Notes: a model not told the origin generated them from the letters alone. A stretch of DNA of 64,000 nucleotides from Liolophura sinensis (GCF_032854445.1 NC_088301.1:22869808-22933807); one strand, 5' to 3'. Shown: positions 12,215 to 25,029, counted from the stretch's first letter. Made by a program: numbers and translations.

Positions 12215-13313
12215 CTACATGCATTTGTTGTGTGTTGCTATCAAGACTTGTACAGTTGTAAAAGTTAGGTTCGATCGCCAAGAACATGCACCGTAACCTA
12301 CACTTGCTTTCATAACTGTCTTTATTATATTTTCCAGACCTCTCAGCCCCTTTTTTCTTATTAGAAAACTTTATGTATATATATATGTCTGGAAATAAAA
12401 GACTACTACCATACAGTGAGCTTTCTAGATAATATATCTCAAGTAAAGCAATCAAATGTAATTTTGTCATGGTATCGGCTTACCAGACTTATTGATATTG
12501 GCTATATTTGTATATATAAGCCAAATGGAATCTACACATGAATCCTAACCATCTGTGCATAGGGTTTATATTAAGTATTGCTCCTTCAGCAAAGTACCGT
12601 TGTCTTTATTGCTGTCTTTGATGTCAAAGCAAATCATGTTCTGCATAACAATGGGTAGCTGCCAACGAAATCGTCCTAACCTTTGTTTAATTATTGGTTT
12701 CGTCAGTAAATATAAGGATGATTAGTTTGTTATTATTCTGTCAAATTTACTGCCCAGGGTTATTGTGATGGGCACCTGCGCTTTTATTAAAACTTGTATG
12801 TAATGATGACAGGAGCCATGACATTCCGTCTGCCATGCTTGGAGCGTTAAGAGCATAATTCAGTCTAATCACTGTGAATAAGTCATAAATTCCTCTCCTG
12901 TAGAAGACGATGACAGAGTAATCAGAGCTTGCATTCAGTTCTAAAGCCAAGAAGATCGGTTTCGGATGGAATCCACTGACAAAAGTACTCTCCATGTTTT
13001 CCCGGGGGTTTCTTTTTATTTTTACTTTTGCTAAAGTTTCGCTTTTATTGTAAACTTTTGTCTACTTGCAATGGTTCTAAGGTTTTGGAATGTTTCTGTG
13101 TTATGAAATAATCTTATCTCTATTTATCGCTTCAGTGTTTACATGTTAATTGTTCAAGTTAAACTTTATGAACTGATGAACAAAGCTTAGACACTGTTGA
13201 GCACTCTATTGGAACGATATGCCTGGAACCCTTTTACATTTATTCTTATGCTGTGATTCACGCTTTATTACCACCAGGTAATCTTATCTCTAGGTGAGAA
13301 GTCGCGGAAGACC
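12215..13313. other. no supported gene or repeat
   Basis: AT-rich sequence with short open frames at 12156-12470 and 12747-12995 on the minus strand. The first runs into SINE tail sequence and is not a gene. No splice-bounded exon or RNA gene seen. Confidence 0.4.
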
Positions 13314-13814
13314 TTAAAGTAAAAGAAAGCTAAAATATGAAGTAAGGTTCATCATACAGACCACTGAAAAGTATGTGTAAAAATATGTTCATTTATTTTT
13401 TAGATCATTTTAAGAATGTTGGAAGGCATTCAAATATTTGAATCCTATGGTGGGCTTTACTGGCCATACTGACGGTATTTAGAAACTCTGACATCACATC
13501 ACCTTGTTTTCCTGATGTTCAACAAAAGGAAGGAATTTTTGAGAACATTATTTCAGTAATCTTTTACTCATGGGTTAAAAAACTTATTACAACTTTCCGT
13601 GCCGTGATGAAAGTTTGAAAAACTGCGTATAGCGTCAGAGTTCCTAAACTATGATCGTATTATCTATAAAGCCCACCCTAGAATTCAAGGGTTTAAAGGG
13701 CTTTAGTTCTTTTCACAAAAAACTCCAAAAAATAAATGAAAGTACATTTATGCAGAGTTTGAAGTTGTCTGTATGATGAACCTTACAACATATTTTAGCT
13801 TTCTTTTACTTTAA
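13314..13814. mobile_element. foldback MITE flanked by TTAA
   Basis: A long inverted repeat: the left arm (about 13318-13493) and right arm (about 13635-13810) are reverse complements over roughly 170 bases. The outer 35 bases or so are almost perfect (agtaaaagaaagctaaaata against its complement). The spacer is about 140 bases. Both ends abut TTAA (13314-13317 and 13811-13814), the target preference known for piggyBac-type elements. There is no transposase frame, so it is non-autonomous. The TTAA link is suggestive only, because TTAA is common in this AT-rich DNA. Confidence 0.75.
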
Positions 13815-15116
13815 TAGAATGTTTGTGATTTGGGAGAAACTTTTTCGAATTTATTTTAAATATAGCATAGCAGTTTTGTCATTATTTTTGCTAATTGTTA
13901 TAGGTTCTTGCATATATGAATCTATCGGCCACTTTTAATCAGTTGTTCAGTGACACCATAAGCAACCTTTTTTGAAGATTGCCTCGCCTGTGGACGTTTC
14001 GCAGAATTTTCGGAACTAGACCGGAAACCAATGTCTCAGTTATTCAGGTAATGGCTTTGGCGTTTACTTTGCGGCGTTCGATTTTCCATGGTTGAGACTG
14101 TAACGCCTCCATCTGGCTTAATTTGGAATGTTCACAGCTGTCTGAAGCTGGCCCTTCTGCCTTTGCTGTTATTATACATCTCTTCATCCACCCATTTCAC
14201 CCCTTAAGTCAAATGATCCGCTGTTATCGATCACCAGGCTATCACTGTAGTGCCTTTCGACCACACGATAGATTTCCCTTAGTCTGTGCGGTTAACTGGT
14301 AAACTGGACCGTTATAGTAATGGCAGCATTCCCGGCATCACTGTAATCGGTGTCCGTGCGAATAGGGGTGTATCAAAATACGACTAGCGCCGGAAACTGT
14401 GAATTAAGCATATGTGATAACACCTGTCTGTGCCAAGGTCTTGAGCTGACAAATGTTTCTTTATCTCTTCTTCTAACCTTAATTCTACTTTAGTTGATTC
14501 GAGATATCCCGAACATATTAAAAGGTCCTAACGTATTGAAAGGCCTTTCTTTAAAAACACATGGCATTTAATAGCACAAGTGCTCGTTATCAGAAATACA
14601 TGCTTTCTCTAAATGTCGCTCGGTAAAGTATACCTGAACCACAGTTTGCGGAATTTCTCTCTCTCTCTTTTCTTTGGTGTTCCCTTAAAATATGGTCCTC
14701 ATTTATCACATATTCGAGGCCCACATGAAGAACCTGTTCAAGAAAAAGTCATAAAACAGTGCAGCTGCTGGCCTCAAATTGTCTCATATTTCCCTCAGCT
14801 AATGGCAGTGTTAGGCTGCGCATGTCACGTCTCTGTGAGCGAGTATTACATTATTGCTTTGGCTGTTATCTAACCTTCTCTCTATATCTTCTCCAGGAAT
14901 CCCACCTTCATACCGTCTTGTCGTCACGCCCGTAGAGCGGGGTAAAGCAGGTCATTAACAATAGCAAACAAATCAGAGGAGTTGTTGGATATGAAACTTC
15001 AGCATATTTCTACAAGAGGGGGCTTGATTCACTCTGACTAGTGTCTGCAAACGAAAAAAGTCCCAAGCCGTATTTCTGGTAAGTCTTGAATATTCAGTAT
15101 ACTTGATCAAATCTGA
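13815..15116. other. no supported gene
   Basis: A CAG/gtaatg donor-like site lies at 14048, preceded by an acceptor-like ccttttttgaag ending at 13977. The 70 bases between are open in two frames, which is too little to call an exon. The rest is unremarkable. Confidence 0.35.
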
Positions 15117-15380
15117 GGGCCTCCGTGGCTCAGATGGTTAGCGCGCTAGCGCTGCGTATTGACCCAGGAGCCTCTCGCCAATGCGGTCGCTGTGAGTTCA
15201 AGTCCATCTCATGCTGGCTTCCTCTCCGGCCGTACGTGGGAAGGTCTGCCAGCAACCTGCGGATGGTCGTGGGTTTTCCCCGGGCTCTGCTCGGTTTCCT
15301 CCAACCATAAGTTGGCCGTATAAGTGAAAATATTCTTGAGTACGGCGTAAAACACCAATCGAATAAATAAATAAATAAAT
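15117..15380 (+). mobile_element. SINE type 1, full-length reference copy
   Basis: The most complete copy in the window. The head has a pol III A-box-like tggctcagatggttagcgc (15126-15144) and a B-box-like gagttcaagtcc (15194-15205), the internal promoter layout of a tRNA. The body continues with ggcttcctctccggccgtac, the cctgcggatggtcgtggg block, and cttgagtacggcgtaaaaca, then an AAAT tail. Flanks 15103-15116 and 15380-15393 match at 11 of 14 positions, consistent with a decayed target duplication. SINEs have no protein and depend on a partner LINE for mobilisation. Confidence 0.92.
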
Positions 15381-16837
15381 TCATCATAGCTGAGGTTTAA
15401 TTGAGGCTATTTTTATCAACACCTTATAATAGAACCTATATGTACACCAAATGGGTTCAATGGTTTTATAAAGTATAACCAGCTTACGTTCATGGTGCTG
15501 TAGCGTGTGCAATTTGCTCTCTTCGTTTGGGATTTGAGTGCATGTATATTATATCTGTATGTTTAAATGACTTAAATGGATAGTGGTATGGTATATGCGA
15601 TACATTACCACATGTTATAAAATATACATAACCGAACCAGAATTAGGACCTCCTGCGCAGTTTTCAAGATCCATGAACTAAAAGGTGAACCGTATAAATG
15701 TCTGCATGGCCTCCTCGAACCAGGGAATTTCTTACGATGCTTCGTTCATTGTGATCAAAAGTCGAAACGTCTCATTTATCTTATTTACTAAGTCACATAT
15801 CGCCTTATGTGAGGGCTTCTGGGTTCCAGTGGCGTTTAATGAGTGTATAATTATTATACGTGCGTCAATTTCTAATAACATGTTATTAAGTATTTACTGT
15901 CTTCAGTCTGAAGACTGAATTCCTAGACGATTTTTGTGCCTCAGGGATTGCAATGGAAACCAGATACACCTTCAGTCTTTCTCCTAGCTCACAAGTGGTG
16001 ATCAGGCACCAACGAAATTTTGATTCGGTCAGCGCAGTTTGTTCTCTCTTGCCTAAATATCACTGAACGTCAGTGGTGCGGTTCAGACAAAATATTTGTT
16101 GTGCTGTTTATGGAGCATGCACTGTATGGAACGTAGCAGTCAGCTTTTTCTGATGTGACCAATGGTTTTAAATAATCCCGTCAGATGTTACCAGTGTTTA
16201 CAGTTTGCCTCTTACCACACAATCCCACAATGCATTGCGCGGGTAGTCAGTGACGTCATTATGCTGCTGGGTTAAACGGGAGCCATGTCTCTATAAGGTT
16301 ACGTTCAGATCTGACGTCTACAAGGCTACAACTTGACAACGTGTCCAGCTTCCTTGCTGTAAAAGTCTTCTGTCTAATTAAACTGGCTACGTCTGTCTGA
16401 GAGCTCAGCGTTAGATATTAACTTGTTACAGACCTAGTTGGTTGTGTGTGCTCTTCAAACGTTACCGAAATCCGAGCAATCAGCACGGACCTTAAGGCGG
16501 GATGTCAAGAGCTTACCTTCCCGATCCAACGGGACTCGGACTTTAATTAAGGCGGTACAGCCAGAAGATATGTGGTCTGAGACGAGCAGAGCCATTGGAT
16601 GAGAGGAAGCCCGAACTTCTACCTCGCGCTGAAGTACCGGGATCATCTCTCTCCTGAACGGTCTCCACATCTCGAGGCCAGCTTTAATCGTGTCCTCGAG
16701 TTTTACGGGACAGACACGGTAAATCGGGGATCGATCCCGATGTTGATTGCGACGACAAATCTCCAACTGGAATTTGCTGTCTCAGAATTATATGACGTAT
16801 CTTTGCTGTTTCAGAATAGCGGAGTCATATCGGATAA
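15381..16837. other. no supported gene
   Basis: 16450-16770 is more GC-rich and has open frames on both strands (16455-16766 minus, 16599-16898 plus). They overlap each other and run into SINE sequence, and neither has splice boundaries. The phrase ggggatcgatccc near 16727 resembles a B-box palindrome, so this may be an old tRNA-derived repeat head. Confidence 0.3.
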
Positions 16838-16942
16838 CCCGGAGTTTTTTCTGGTTTCCTCCTATTATGATGCTAGCCGCTGTCGTGCGATTAAGTGAAA
16901 CATTCCTGAGTCGGCGTAAATTGCCAGCGAAATAAATAAATG
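16838..16942 (+). mobile_element. SINE type 1, divergent 3' fragment
   Basis: Matches the last third of the SINE: tctggtttcctcctattatg, then gctagccgctgtcgtgcg, then gaaacattcctgagtcggcg, then an aaataaataaatg tail. Substitutions are frequent, so the copy is old. The 5' half is either missing or replaced by an unrelated sequence. Confidence 0.75.
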
Positions 16943-18880
16943 AAGTTAACACCTCCTTTAGTTTCCCGATTCCTATGGCCTATATCAAGAACGCCTGACA
17001 GATTAGAGGAAAACTTTGTATCATTTCTGTAAATATGCACTGTACCCTCATTAAAGTTAAGCAGTTTATTGATGTATCATGATAGAGGATTAATACATAA
17101 TGCTTTACTTTATGTTTCAAAGGCTTACAATAAAGTTTTTTTCATATTTTTTGGACTTCGCTGATGATAAATTAAACTTCTGCGGGCAGCTTGAAATTTC
17201 CGGTTTAACATCGAGTAGTAAAACATCACGATACGGTTTATCTTCTTTCTGCCATGAAAGGAAAAATAACGTGATAAATTTTGCTATGCTTCTGTCTTCT
17301 TTTGTACGGCCTGTCACGCTATCGCCGGAGATTAACTGCGTGACACACTGTCACACAATTCTTCCGTTGAGGGACACTGATTGTTTTTCTTCTGTGACCA
17401 TGAGAAAATGGGAATATGAGAATCTTATATTCATATTATATTGTTTAGCGTGCTCAGAAGCTCTGAACATTAAGTGCTTTGAGACAGATATACCCAGGTG
17501 GTGTTTCAACTTCTCGTAGGTTTTCCTGAGAACATCTCCTTTGCAATTCTCAAATAGGTCCCCAGAGTGTGGCTTTTTATAAAAGCAAGTCATCGGAGAA
17601 AATGTGGTGGGTGGGCAATTGAAAACAAGCAATCAGTGGAGAATGGGTTAGCCGTGTACCCGACACAGTGGCCTAAATTGCTCTTGTTCGAACGATGGAC
17701 AGTTACCAACTAATACGATCCCCTTTAGACGGCACCAGAGCAGAAAACGAGGGATTCTCGCAATTTATAACGACGGACAACATTGAAGGGGGAGCTTTTA
17801 TACCTTCTACAGGAACTGGGCCAAAACACTAACGCCTAGAAGTAAAGCGCCCTAAAGTATCAGGCGATCGCATTACAGTACCCTTTACCATTTACATATT
17901 CCAACCTCATCAATTGTTGGGGGAAATCGTGCCGAATTCCTTACCCTTCCATTTTTACCATGGCCCAACTGTTAACGGGATAGGATTACCGTAGCTGGAG
18001 CGTGAAATGGCTCGTTTAATTTTAATGGGATATCGGAGATCGTTCTAATGGAAAATTATACTCCCATCTTAATGCATGGTACGCATTGCTTGGCTCTTCA
18101 TATCTCAACTCACGCACTTATACAACGTTTGCTTGCGATCTTAAATCAGTCAACAACATTGCTGCTCCATCACCAACACTGATCTTCTTGATTCGTTGTT
18201 AAGCGAATTTTAAGGTTTTTTCCCAAACTGTTTGTCGGTAAATGCATAGGTGACCAAATGTTCATACCAACTCCTCCTTCGTGTTGTAAACTGACAGTTG
18301 TGTTTCAGCCAATTTAATTTCATTTTGGCCTGTTTCATTGGCTCTGATTTAATCAAATTACATTGTAAATATTTGTTTAATTGTTGTTTAATGTCATTCT
18401 GAAGGTTAAGCTTAATCGTATACTTAAGCTTCAGTGTGACGTGTGACAACATACAAGAAAAACGCTAATACATATTCACATCGTGAATCTAACTAAAATT
18501 ATTAAAATTATCCTCAGGTGTTATCTCAGAACCCCTGGAATAGAAAACAGAAAACATACTGGTTTCCTTTTTCATAAAATTGTATAACTTTATGCCATGT
18601 GAAATCCAGTTTATCGATTTTTATGCCAGATTGTCCATGTCTTAAGCTCAGCTGATACGAGAATATGACAGTCTTCATCAGATCTGAAGGACACATGCTG
18701 ACATTTAACTTCAGATTTCCATCCATGTGTGTCGTTTCCTTGACTGCTCGTCGAGACGCTCGGTTTAGCGATTCCATCAATCGCCGTACTGAATCTCCGA
18801 CACCACATTGTCCGTGGAGCTGATCTCATTTACCGGTATTCGATTCAAAACTCAAGGTCGGCTTATTAAGTCAGCTGTAC
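16943..18880. other. no supported gene; GC-balanced stretch at 17.64-18.12 kb
   Basis: A 139-codon open frame (17100-17519, plus) has no recognisable content or splice boundaries. The stretch 17640-18120 is more complex than its surroundings and holds several TAATT/TTAAT homeodomain-like cores (for example ctcgtttaattttaatggg). It might be a conserved non-coding element, but I cannot test conservation. Confidence 0.3.
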
Positions 18881-19835
18881 TTTCAGAAAATACGAAAATT
18901 TCCCAGAACGTGAAATTCACATGGCTTATTCAGCATACACATTTGCATTTGACGTTGGCACAAATAAATTTAATTGCTGGTATAACAGTATAGAATTTGT
19001 TGGAAAAGTCCTGATTCTGGAAAAACTCTTGAAGGTCAATGTTTCGTGTTAAGAGTGTAAAAAAAATGAGGTACAGAATTAGGTTAAAGTCCTAAAGATG
19101 GGAGAATTCTTGAAGTATATGTTTTGTGTAAAGGGTGTAGAAAATGTTAGCTATCCCATCAGATAAAAGAGAGTTAACCTTTGTTAAGCCTCATGTATTT
19201 GCATTTGAGGGTATCACAGATACATTTCATTGCTAGTGTAACAATATAGAATGTTTTTGAAAAGTCCGGAACATGAGAGAATTTTTGAAGGTCAGTGCCC
19301 GGTGATAACGGCCTAGAGAGAAGGAAGTATTTCATTGCACAAAATATACTTGTCTTATTTAACATACGCCGTTAACCTTCTTCAAGCTTCTCGCATTTGT
19401 ATTTAATGGTGGCACAGATAAATTTAATTGCTAGTATAACAGTAAAGAATTTGTTGGAAAAGTCCTGATGTTCAGAGAACGTTCTTGATGGTCAATGTTT
19501 GGTGCTCAGAACGTAGTGAAGGCGGTATCTCATCGCACAAAATATTCTTGGCTTATTTAACATACGCCGTTAACCTCGTTTAAACCAGATACGGATATTA
19601 AAAGTCATGAATTTGCGAGAATTCTGAAAGGTCAGTGTTTGGTGCTATAGGAGCTAAATATACTTGGCTTATTTAACAAACCACGTTAACTTTCGTTTCA
19701 GCTGTACACGTATTTGCATTTTAGGGTGGTAGAGACAAATTTAATTGATAGTAGAAGCATATAGAATTTGCTTGAAAAGTCCTGAAGTTGGGAGAATCCT
19801 TGAAGGTCAATGCTTCGTGTTAGAGAGAATGCGAG
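18881..19835 (+). repeat. degenerate satellite-like tandem array
   Basis: About six imperfect units. The phrase cttgaaggtcaatgtttcgt or close variants appears near 19031, 19112, 19285, 19487, 19628 and 19800. The phrase cttatttaacatacgccgtt appears near 19350 and 19551, with variants at 18923 and 19668. Other shared blocks are atttgcatttgagg, acaaatttaattg and gaaaagtcctga. Unit spacing is irregular (about 80-200 bases), so units have been lost or truncated. Open frames crossing it are not conserved between units. Confidence 0.8.
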
Positions 19836-22000
19836 GCCCCTGATCAGACTGAGGCGCCATATGCGGCCGGAGAGCTAAGTTTCCACGCCGTTTCCCTCAT
19901 TACTCAGCGCGACACGCGGTTCACTGAACTTGTCGGAGACATCGTCTTGAAATCGCCGACACTTCATTGTGGAGTCAATCTTATTTAACAGCGTCCGGTT
20001 CGTCAACTCCCTATCGACCGATTGTCCCAGCGGCTTGAAGGATGGAAATACATCACTTCTGACCAGTGGTCATGCACTCGGAGTCTGTGACCAGACTCGC
20101 TGTCCGGTCCAAGTCTGTGGTCCATTCCCTCGCTCCATAGCTTGTCTGTCGCTCAACGCGTAGTCATCTCTTGGACGCAGTGTGATTACCTCACCGTTTC
20201 ATTTACGATTCACTGTGTTGTTACAAGATGAACAAGCACGATATTAGATAAATCACAATCGTTTGTCTTGGCATCTACATTTAGTAAGATGTCTGCCAGC
20301 AGAAAATACTGACTGGCCACAGCATCCTATTTGTACATACCTCGAGGAAATTGATGCCCGCAGTCTTATTTATGCCTGCTGTTAGGTTTGAACATTGTCT
20401 CTGGAATGAAGACTGGTCCAAATGGTTATGGCCAAGAAATCCATCTCCAGATCTATCCGAGGGTGCAATGGACAAATGCCCCTCGTAACTTCTGAATGAT
20501 GTGTGTACAGCCCAGCGCAACCGCCCGCAACTTTTATTAAAACTGATCCTCTGATATAAATCAAAAAAGACAATAGTTCCGTTTTCGATTTTTCGAAATG
20601 AGAAATGGTTTACTGGTATTAACAGTTCACGTAATTGATTAAGCCGAGACTCCCCTGTCTGATAAAGCAGCCGGGGACATACGGGGATTCCCCGTCTCTC
20701 GGATTCTAGGAAAAATCAGACAATTCTGTTGGAAACACAATTTTCAGACCCCCCCCCCCCCCTATGGGGATTCTAGTTCGGTCCCTAACCATAAGAATAA
20801 GTCAAAGCATTCACCGTTTACGCATCTAGTAAATCAGTCAGGGTTTGCCAGACAAGCTAGATGAGAGAATTGTCTGATAAAGCTGATAGACTTCGTTGTA
20901 CATGGCACACGAAACAACCTACACGCAGTACCAGATATAACTGTCCCAGGTACCGCGGTGACAGGCTATAACAGCCGGTGGGGCCAATGGCGCGCGCAGA
21001 AAGCGCACATCCATGGAATCCTGCATATACTGACCAAGGAGGAGGCCGATTCCTGTTTCTCATGGAGGATTCCTGTTTTCAGTGATTTGATTAGGCGACG
21101 TGTGATAGAGCGTATATTTTCGCTTCTTTGTCACTATAGTGAGTAACTCTTTCTGTCTGCGTGGTTGTATTTTATTAATTTGTTAATTTCACTTGTGTTT
21201 AATGCCATAGTAGAAGAGCATGGCGGTGAGAGTGAGAGTGGAAAAGTCTACCAGTTGATGAAAGGTGTCGATACATGGAGTCGGGGCCAGCACCCTGCTG
21301 TTATGTCATGTTTCTATTTTACATTTCTTTTTGTGGCCTCAACAAGGAACAATCTCAAAAAAAGAAACTGCCTAGGATTGCAAGGAAACATTTTTGATCT
21401 TATTCCTCAATTGGCTTGTACAACGTTCTGATTTTAATAGACACGAGAAAAAGTCCAATATATAATCTTGTTATATTTGCAAATGTTATTTTGAGCGTCA
21501 GGATTGTAAATCTGCTAACTAGGTGCAGATCTCGACCACTCCTTTTTTTCGCAACAGATTTAGTAAATATATCGTTAGAATTCGGTCTGTAAGACTGTTT
21601 GATTATCCTTGCGATGGTATAACTCATTACTCCCACATCCCTGACCGTTCCCCAACTATACCTCCCTCCCTCTTTCTCTCTCTCACGATGCACCGGGACA
21701 ACATTTGCGGTCTGTACATTACATCTTCATGAATACTGATGATTTTATTTAAGACCCCCGGTATTACCATAACGCCAGACCGATGGCCATCTATCGACCG
21801 CTTAAGGAAATAAGTCTGCGCCTGAGTGACCGGTCGTAAACTCTGCAGATAGCATTGTTCAAGCTTGTTAGGTGTTACTGACTGGACCGGGCTGACCGTT
21901 GTTTATAAGCCGATTTTTACTGTATGGACACAGACAGCTCTTTACCGCAAACTCAGACCGCAATCAATGTACCATCAACCTAAAAGGTACCGTTCATTCC
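19836..22000. other. no supported gene; poly-C tract at 20750-20762
   Basis: The first 150 bases (about 19925-20000) resemble the left flank of the preceding array (18785-18840): both share a ccgacac...cattgt...ggag phrase. A poly-C run lies at 20750-20762. The open frames at 20281-20573 (minus) and 20958-21431 (plus) have no good splice boundaries and no recognisable domains. Confidence 0.35.
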
Positions 22001-22009
22001 AATATACGA

Positions 22010-22870
22010 CAAAAGTCCTCATTTTGACTCCCATGTCCCACAGTTGGTTTTAGAGACACCATGTTTGCCTTACGAAAGAAATATAAGCGGGATCACCTGT
22101 TCCAACACCTTAGAAAAATCCTTACGGTGATTGTTGTGTCCTGCAATTGGCTGAAAAGATTGTTGTGTCCTGCAACTGGCTGAAAAGATTGTTGTGTCCT
22201 GCAATTGGCTGAAAACAACACTTAATTTAGTTTGGCAAGAAATCTAAACGTAATCTGCCAAACTGATAGATGACAAAAATTATCACATCATGTCTGTGTT
22301 TCTGTAACATGTCATCTTTAGAAATAAAATCGAAATATTTTGATTGCATAACGGTTGCTTTGGATCTATAAGAAACACACCACCTCCAAATGAAATATAA
22401 ACGGAATTTACGGTTTGGATGCATATAATGTGTGTTTAGGTCTCCAACAGAGATGCCAATCTCCCAATTAAACATTACGTTTAGTGACCATTTGGATGCA
22501 CATAACATATCTTTTGATCTCTTACAGACACGTCAATCTCCTTATGAAATATAAACGGAATCGACTATTCTAACTTGTAGCAACAGTGTGCATTCCTATC
22601 TGTTATAGACACAGCATCTTGCGAAAGAAATATAAGCTGAATCGGCCATTTACATGTATATAGGTTGTCTTTAGATCTCCTATAGAGACAAAACAATCTC
22701 TACATTAAATATAAAGGGAATCGACCGTTTGGATGCTCGGTTGAGTGTGTTCAGATCTCACATAGGTCACGCCATCCACGAATGAAATATAAACGTCACG
22801 GAAGTCTTCAGAGTTAGGCTGTTCCATCCGCTGAAGACAAGACATTTTGCAAATGAAGTATAAACAGAAT
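22010..22870 (+). repeat. degenerate tandem array with a nested 29-bp repeat
   Basis: The marker gaaatataaacggaatc or variants occurs near 22075, 22389, 22541, 22624, 22703, 22780 and 22850. In the right part the spacing is about 70-83 bases. Units also share rgatctcytayagagac and gtttggatgcatataatg. Inside the array, 22128-22215 holds three nearly identical 29-bp copies containing ttgttgtgtcctgcaattgg. The short repeat is much more uniform than the surrounding array, so it expanded later. Confidence 0.8.
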
Positions 22871-22984
22871 CTGTCATTCTTTTTATTGAAAACAAAACTG
22901 TAGAGAATTGTGTAACACCGCCTAAATGGTCTTAACTGTCTCTGCGAACAGCTTAATTATTGGCAACAGGTGGGGGCATAGGAA

Positions 22985-23205
22985 TTCCAAAACGGCGTGA
23001 ACCATAGCACTTGACCAATAAGGTATCAGGTTCAAACCCAGCTCGACCGCTTCGGGACCGGTAGATCCAGGATCAATCCTTGATCGAGTCACACCTAAGA
23101 CTTTAAAAGAGGAAGTTGTAACTTTCTCGCTTGGCGTTCAGCATGAAGGGGATAGTGCAACGACTGGTTGACCCATATCAGTATAATGGCTTACATACTT
23201 GTATC
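22985..23205 (+). mobile_element. SINE type 2, partial, joined to another tRNA-like head
   Basis: From about 23045 the sequence matches the type-2 SINE at 44569: ccgcttcggga, ggtagatccaggatcaatcc, ttaaaagaggaagttgtaac, cttggcgttcagcatgaagg and the tatcagtataatggct block. The 3' tail is missing. Immediately upstream, ggtatcaggttcaaaccc (23022-23039) looks like the B-box arm of a different tRNA-like sequence. This is either a composite SINE or two adjacent insertions. Confidence 0.75.
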
Positions 23206-24837
23206 TTCATGGGTTTAAACGCATAACTGGCTCCCTGTCCAGTCAGCATGTGCAGAATTGTCCAGTCATGAAATATTCGGCTGGTTTCAGTCTATTACCG
23301 ATATTGTCTATCGAGCAGTAATCATCTGGTGTAAGAGGATTAGTCACGTGATGCCGCTACTTGTATGAGTGTCCGGCGGAAAATTACGAGCGGAAATATA
23401 AAGTTATTATTACACAATACAAAAGTTTTAAAAAGTCTACAAATTAAAATAACTTTTCCACTCCATTAGTCCGTGGATAGTTATCCCATACAAAAATTGC
23501 GCCGTGCATAATGGAATATTAGCAGTATTGAACTATTTCATACAATGACCAAAGGATTCTTTAATAATGATGGAAGGTATTTTTTTACGCTTGCAAAGGT
23601 AACGCAGTTACAAAGACAGGTTTTCATAACCTCATTCCAAGGTGTAATATCTTTTAATCAAAACTTGATTTTTCTGGTGGCCACCATTCTTTAACTTTAA
23701 TATCTAAACTTCTGGCAAAAACTGAACTCCTCTCAGATAATACTAAAATCATTATATCGTACGTCCAAGATCTCGCGTCCGGCGAGACTTTTTTTCTCTC
23801 TGAACAAGCGATGTGTAAAATTGATAAATCATCAGAACATCCACTTAGCCCGCTGGTAACATAAAACTTCGGTTTTTTCCACCAGCTCTCGCCATGTGCG
23901 AGATCTTAATTGAGATTTATGGTCGTAATTTGTGAAGATTTCTGTAAATAATCTGCCCAATTTTGGAAACCTCCCTTTCACAACACGGCCAATTGGATCT
24001 TCCTTGTATGTGCTGGTGGTCTCGGTGAAATGTTGTGTTCCCAAGAGGAAGTAAATCCATAGTCAGTCGTTTTTACATCATTTTACATGCAACCACCCAA
24101 AAAGATTGCCCTCCTGAGCACATTAGGTATTGGGCTATCCACTAACTACAAGATAGCCAAACTTTTTTTTTCTACATTTACAGTTGAGACAACTTTCTTC
24201 CAGTTTGGCAAAGACGCGATATATAACGGTAAATTAAATTCATGACAGTTCAGTTTCCAACTAACCGATCCAAGTATTGTCTGCTAAAGCACTCACTTTT
24301 TCGCCCTTTTTCCGAAAGTGAGGAGTGAAAGGAGAGATCATTTTTAAATAACGAAAACATCCTCTAAAAGGCCATTTCATGAATATTCCAAATATTGTCA
24401 TCATGGTGGTTTTTTACAGGGAATAAAATGAAAAAAAAACTATTGTAGTTGTTTTTGTAAGATAAACGTTTTAGGTTTAGAAGACTGGAGCACAGCGACG
24501 TCATAGATTCCTCTTTACTGACACACAGACTATATAGCTGTTACACTTCCGCATTAAGTACAGGATCAGATATACATGCAGTAGTGTATGCATATCCATG
24601 TTGAACGTAGAAACATAGCAATCATATAATGTTTACGACCTGACACTAATCGGTGACGTCACTAAGCTTCAGCTTTTTCAAAACGGTCGAAGCCGTAGAA
24701 CCTCAATTCCTATTTGCATTATATTCACCATAAAAATGGGGGGGGGGGGGGATCATGAAGACAATGTTTGGACTCAGCACGAAATGATCTGTCAGATGAT
24801 GTGTACTTTATTTGAAGATGGTATGTTCTTTTAAGGA
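23206..24837. other. no supported gene; poly-G tract at 24739-24751
   Basis: AT-rich with short open frames. A run of about thirteen G lies at 24739-24751. No exon or repeat recognised. Confidence 0.35.
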
Positions 24838-24850
24838 AACTTTCTGTGAT

Positions 24851-25015
24851 TTTTTTATTTATTTATTTCATTTGCTTTTTACGCCGTACTCAAGAATATT
24901 TCACTTATACTACGGTGGTCAGCTTTATGGTGAGAGGAAACCGGGCAAGGCAGGGGTAAATCCACGACCATCCACAAGTTACTGACAGACTTCACATGAA
25001 CGGGGAGAGAGGCAG
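24851..25015 (-). mobile_element. SINE type 1, headless copy with target duplication
   Basis: On the plus strand the element opens with a T-rich tail (ttttttatttatttattt), then the reversed body from ttttacgccgtactcaagaa onward. It stops at ggggagagaggcag, just short of where the tRNA-like head would begin. Flanking repeats aactttctgtgat (24838-24850) and aacctttctgtgat (25016-25029) differ by one inserted C. The duplication shows that the missing head was absent at insertion. Confidence 0.88.
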
Positions 25016-25029
25016 AACCTTTCTGTGAT

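Noticed and set aside
17100-17519. 139-codon plus-strand frame
   Set aside because: No domain, no splice sites of quality, overlapped by minus-strand frames.
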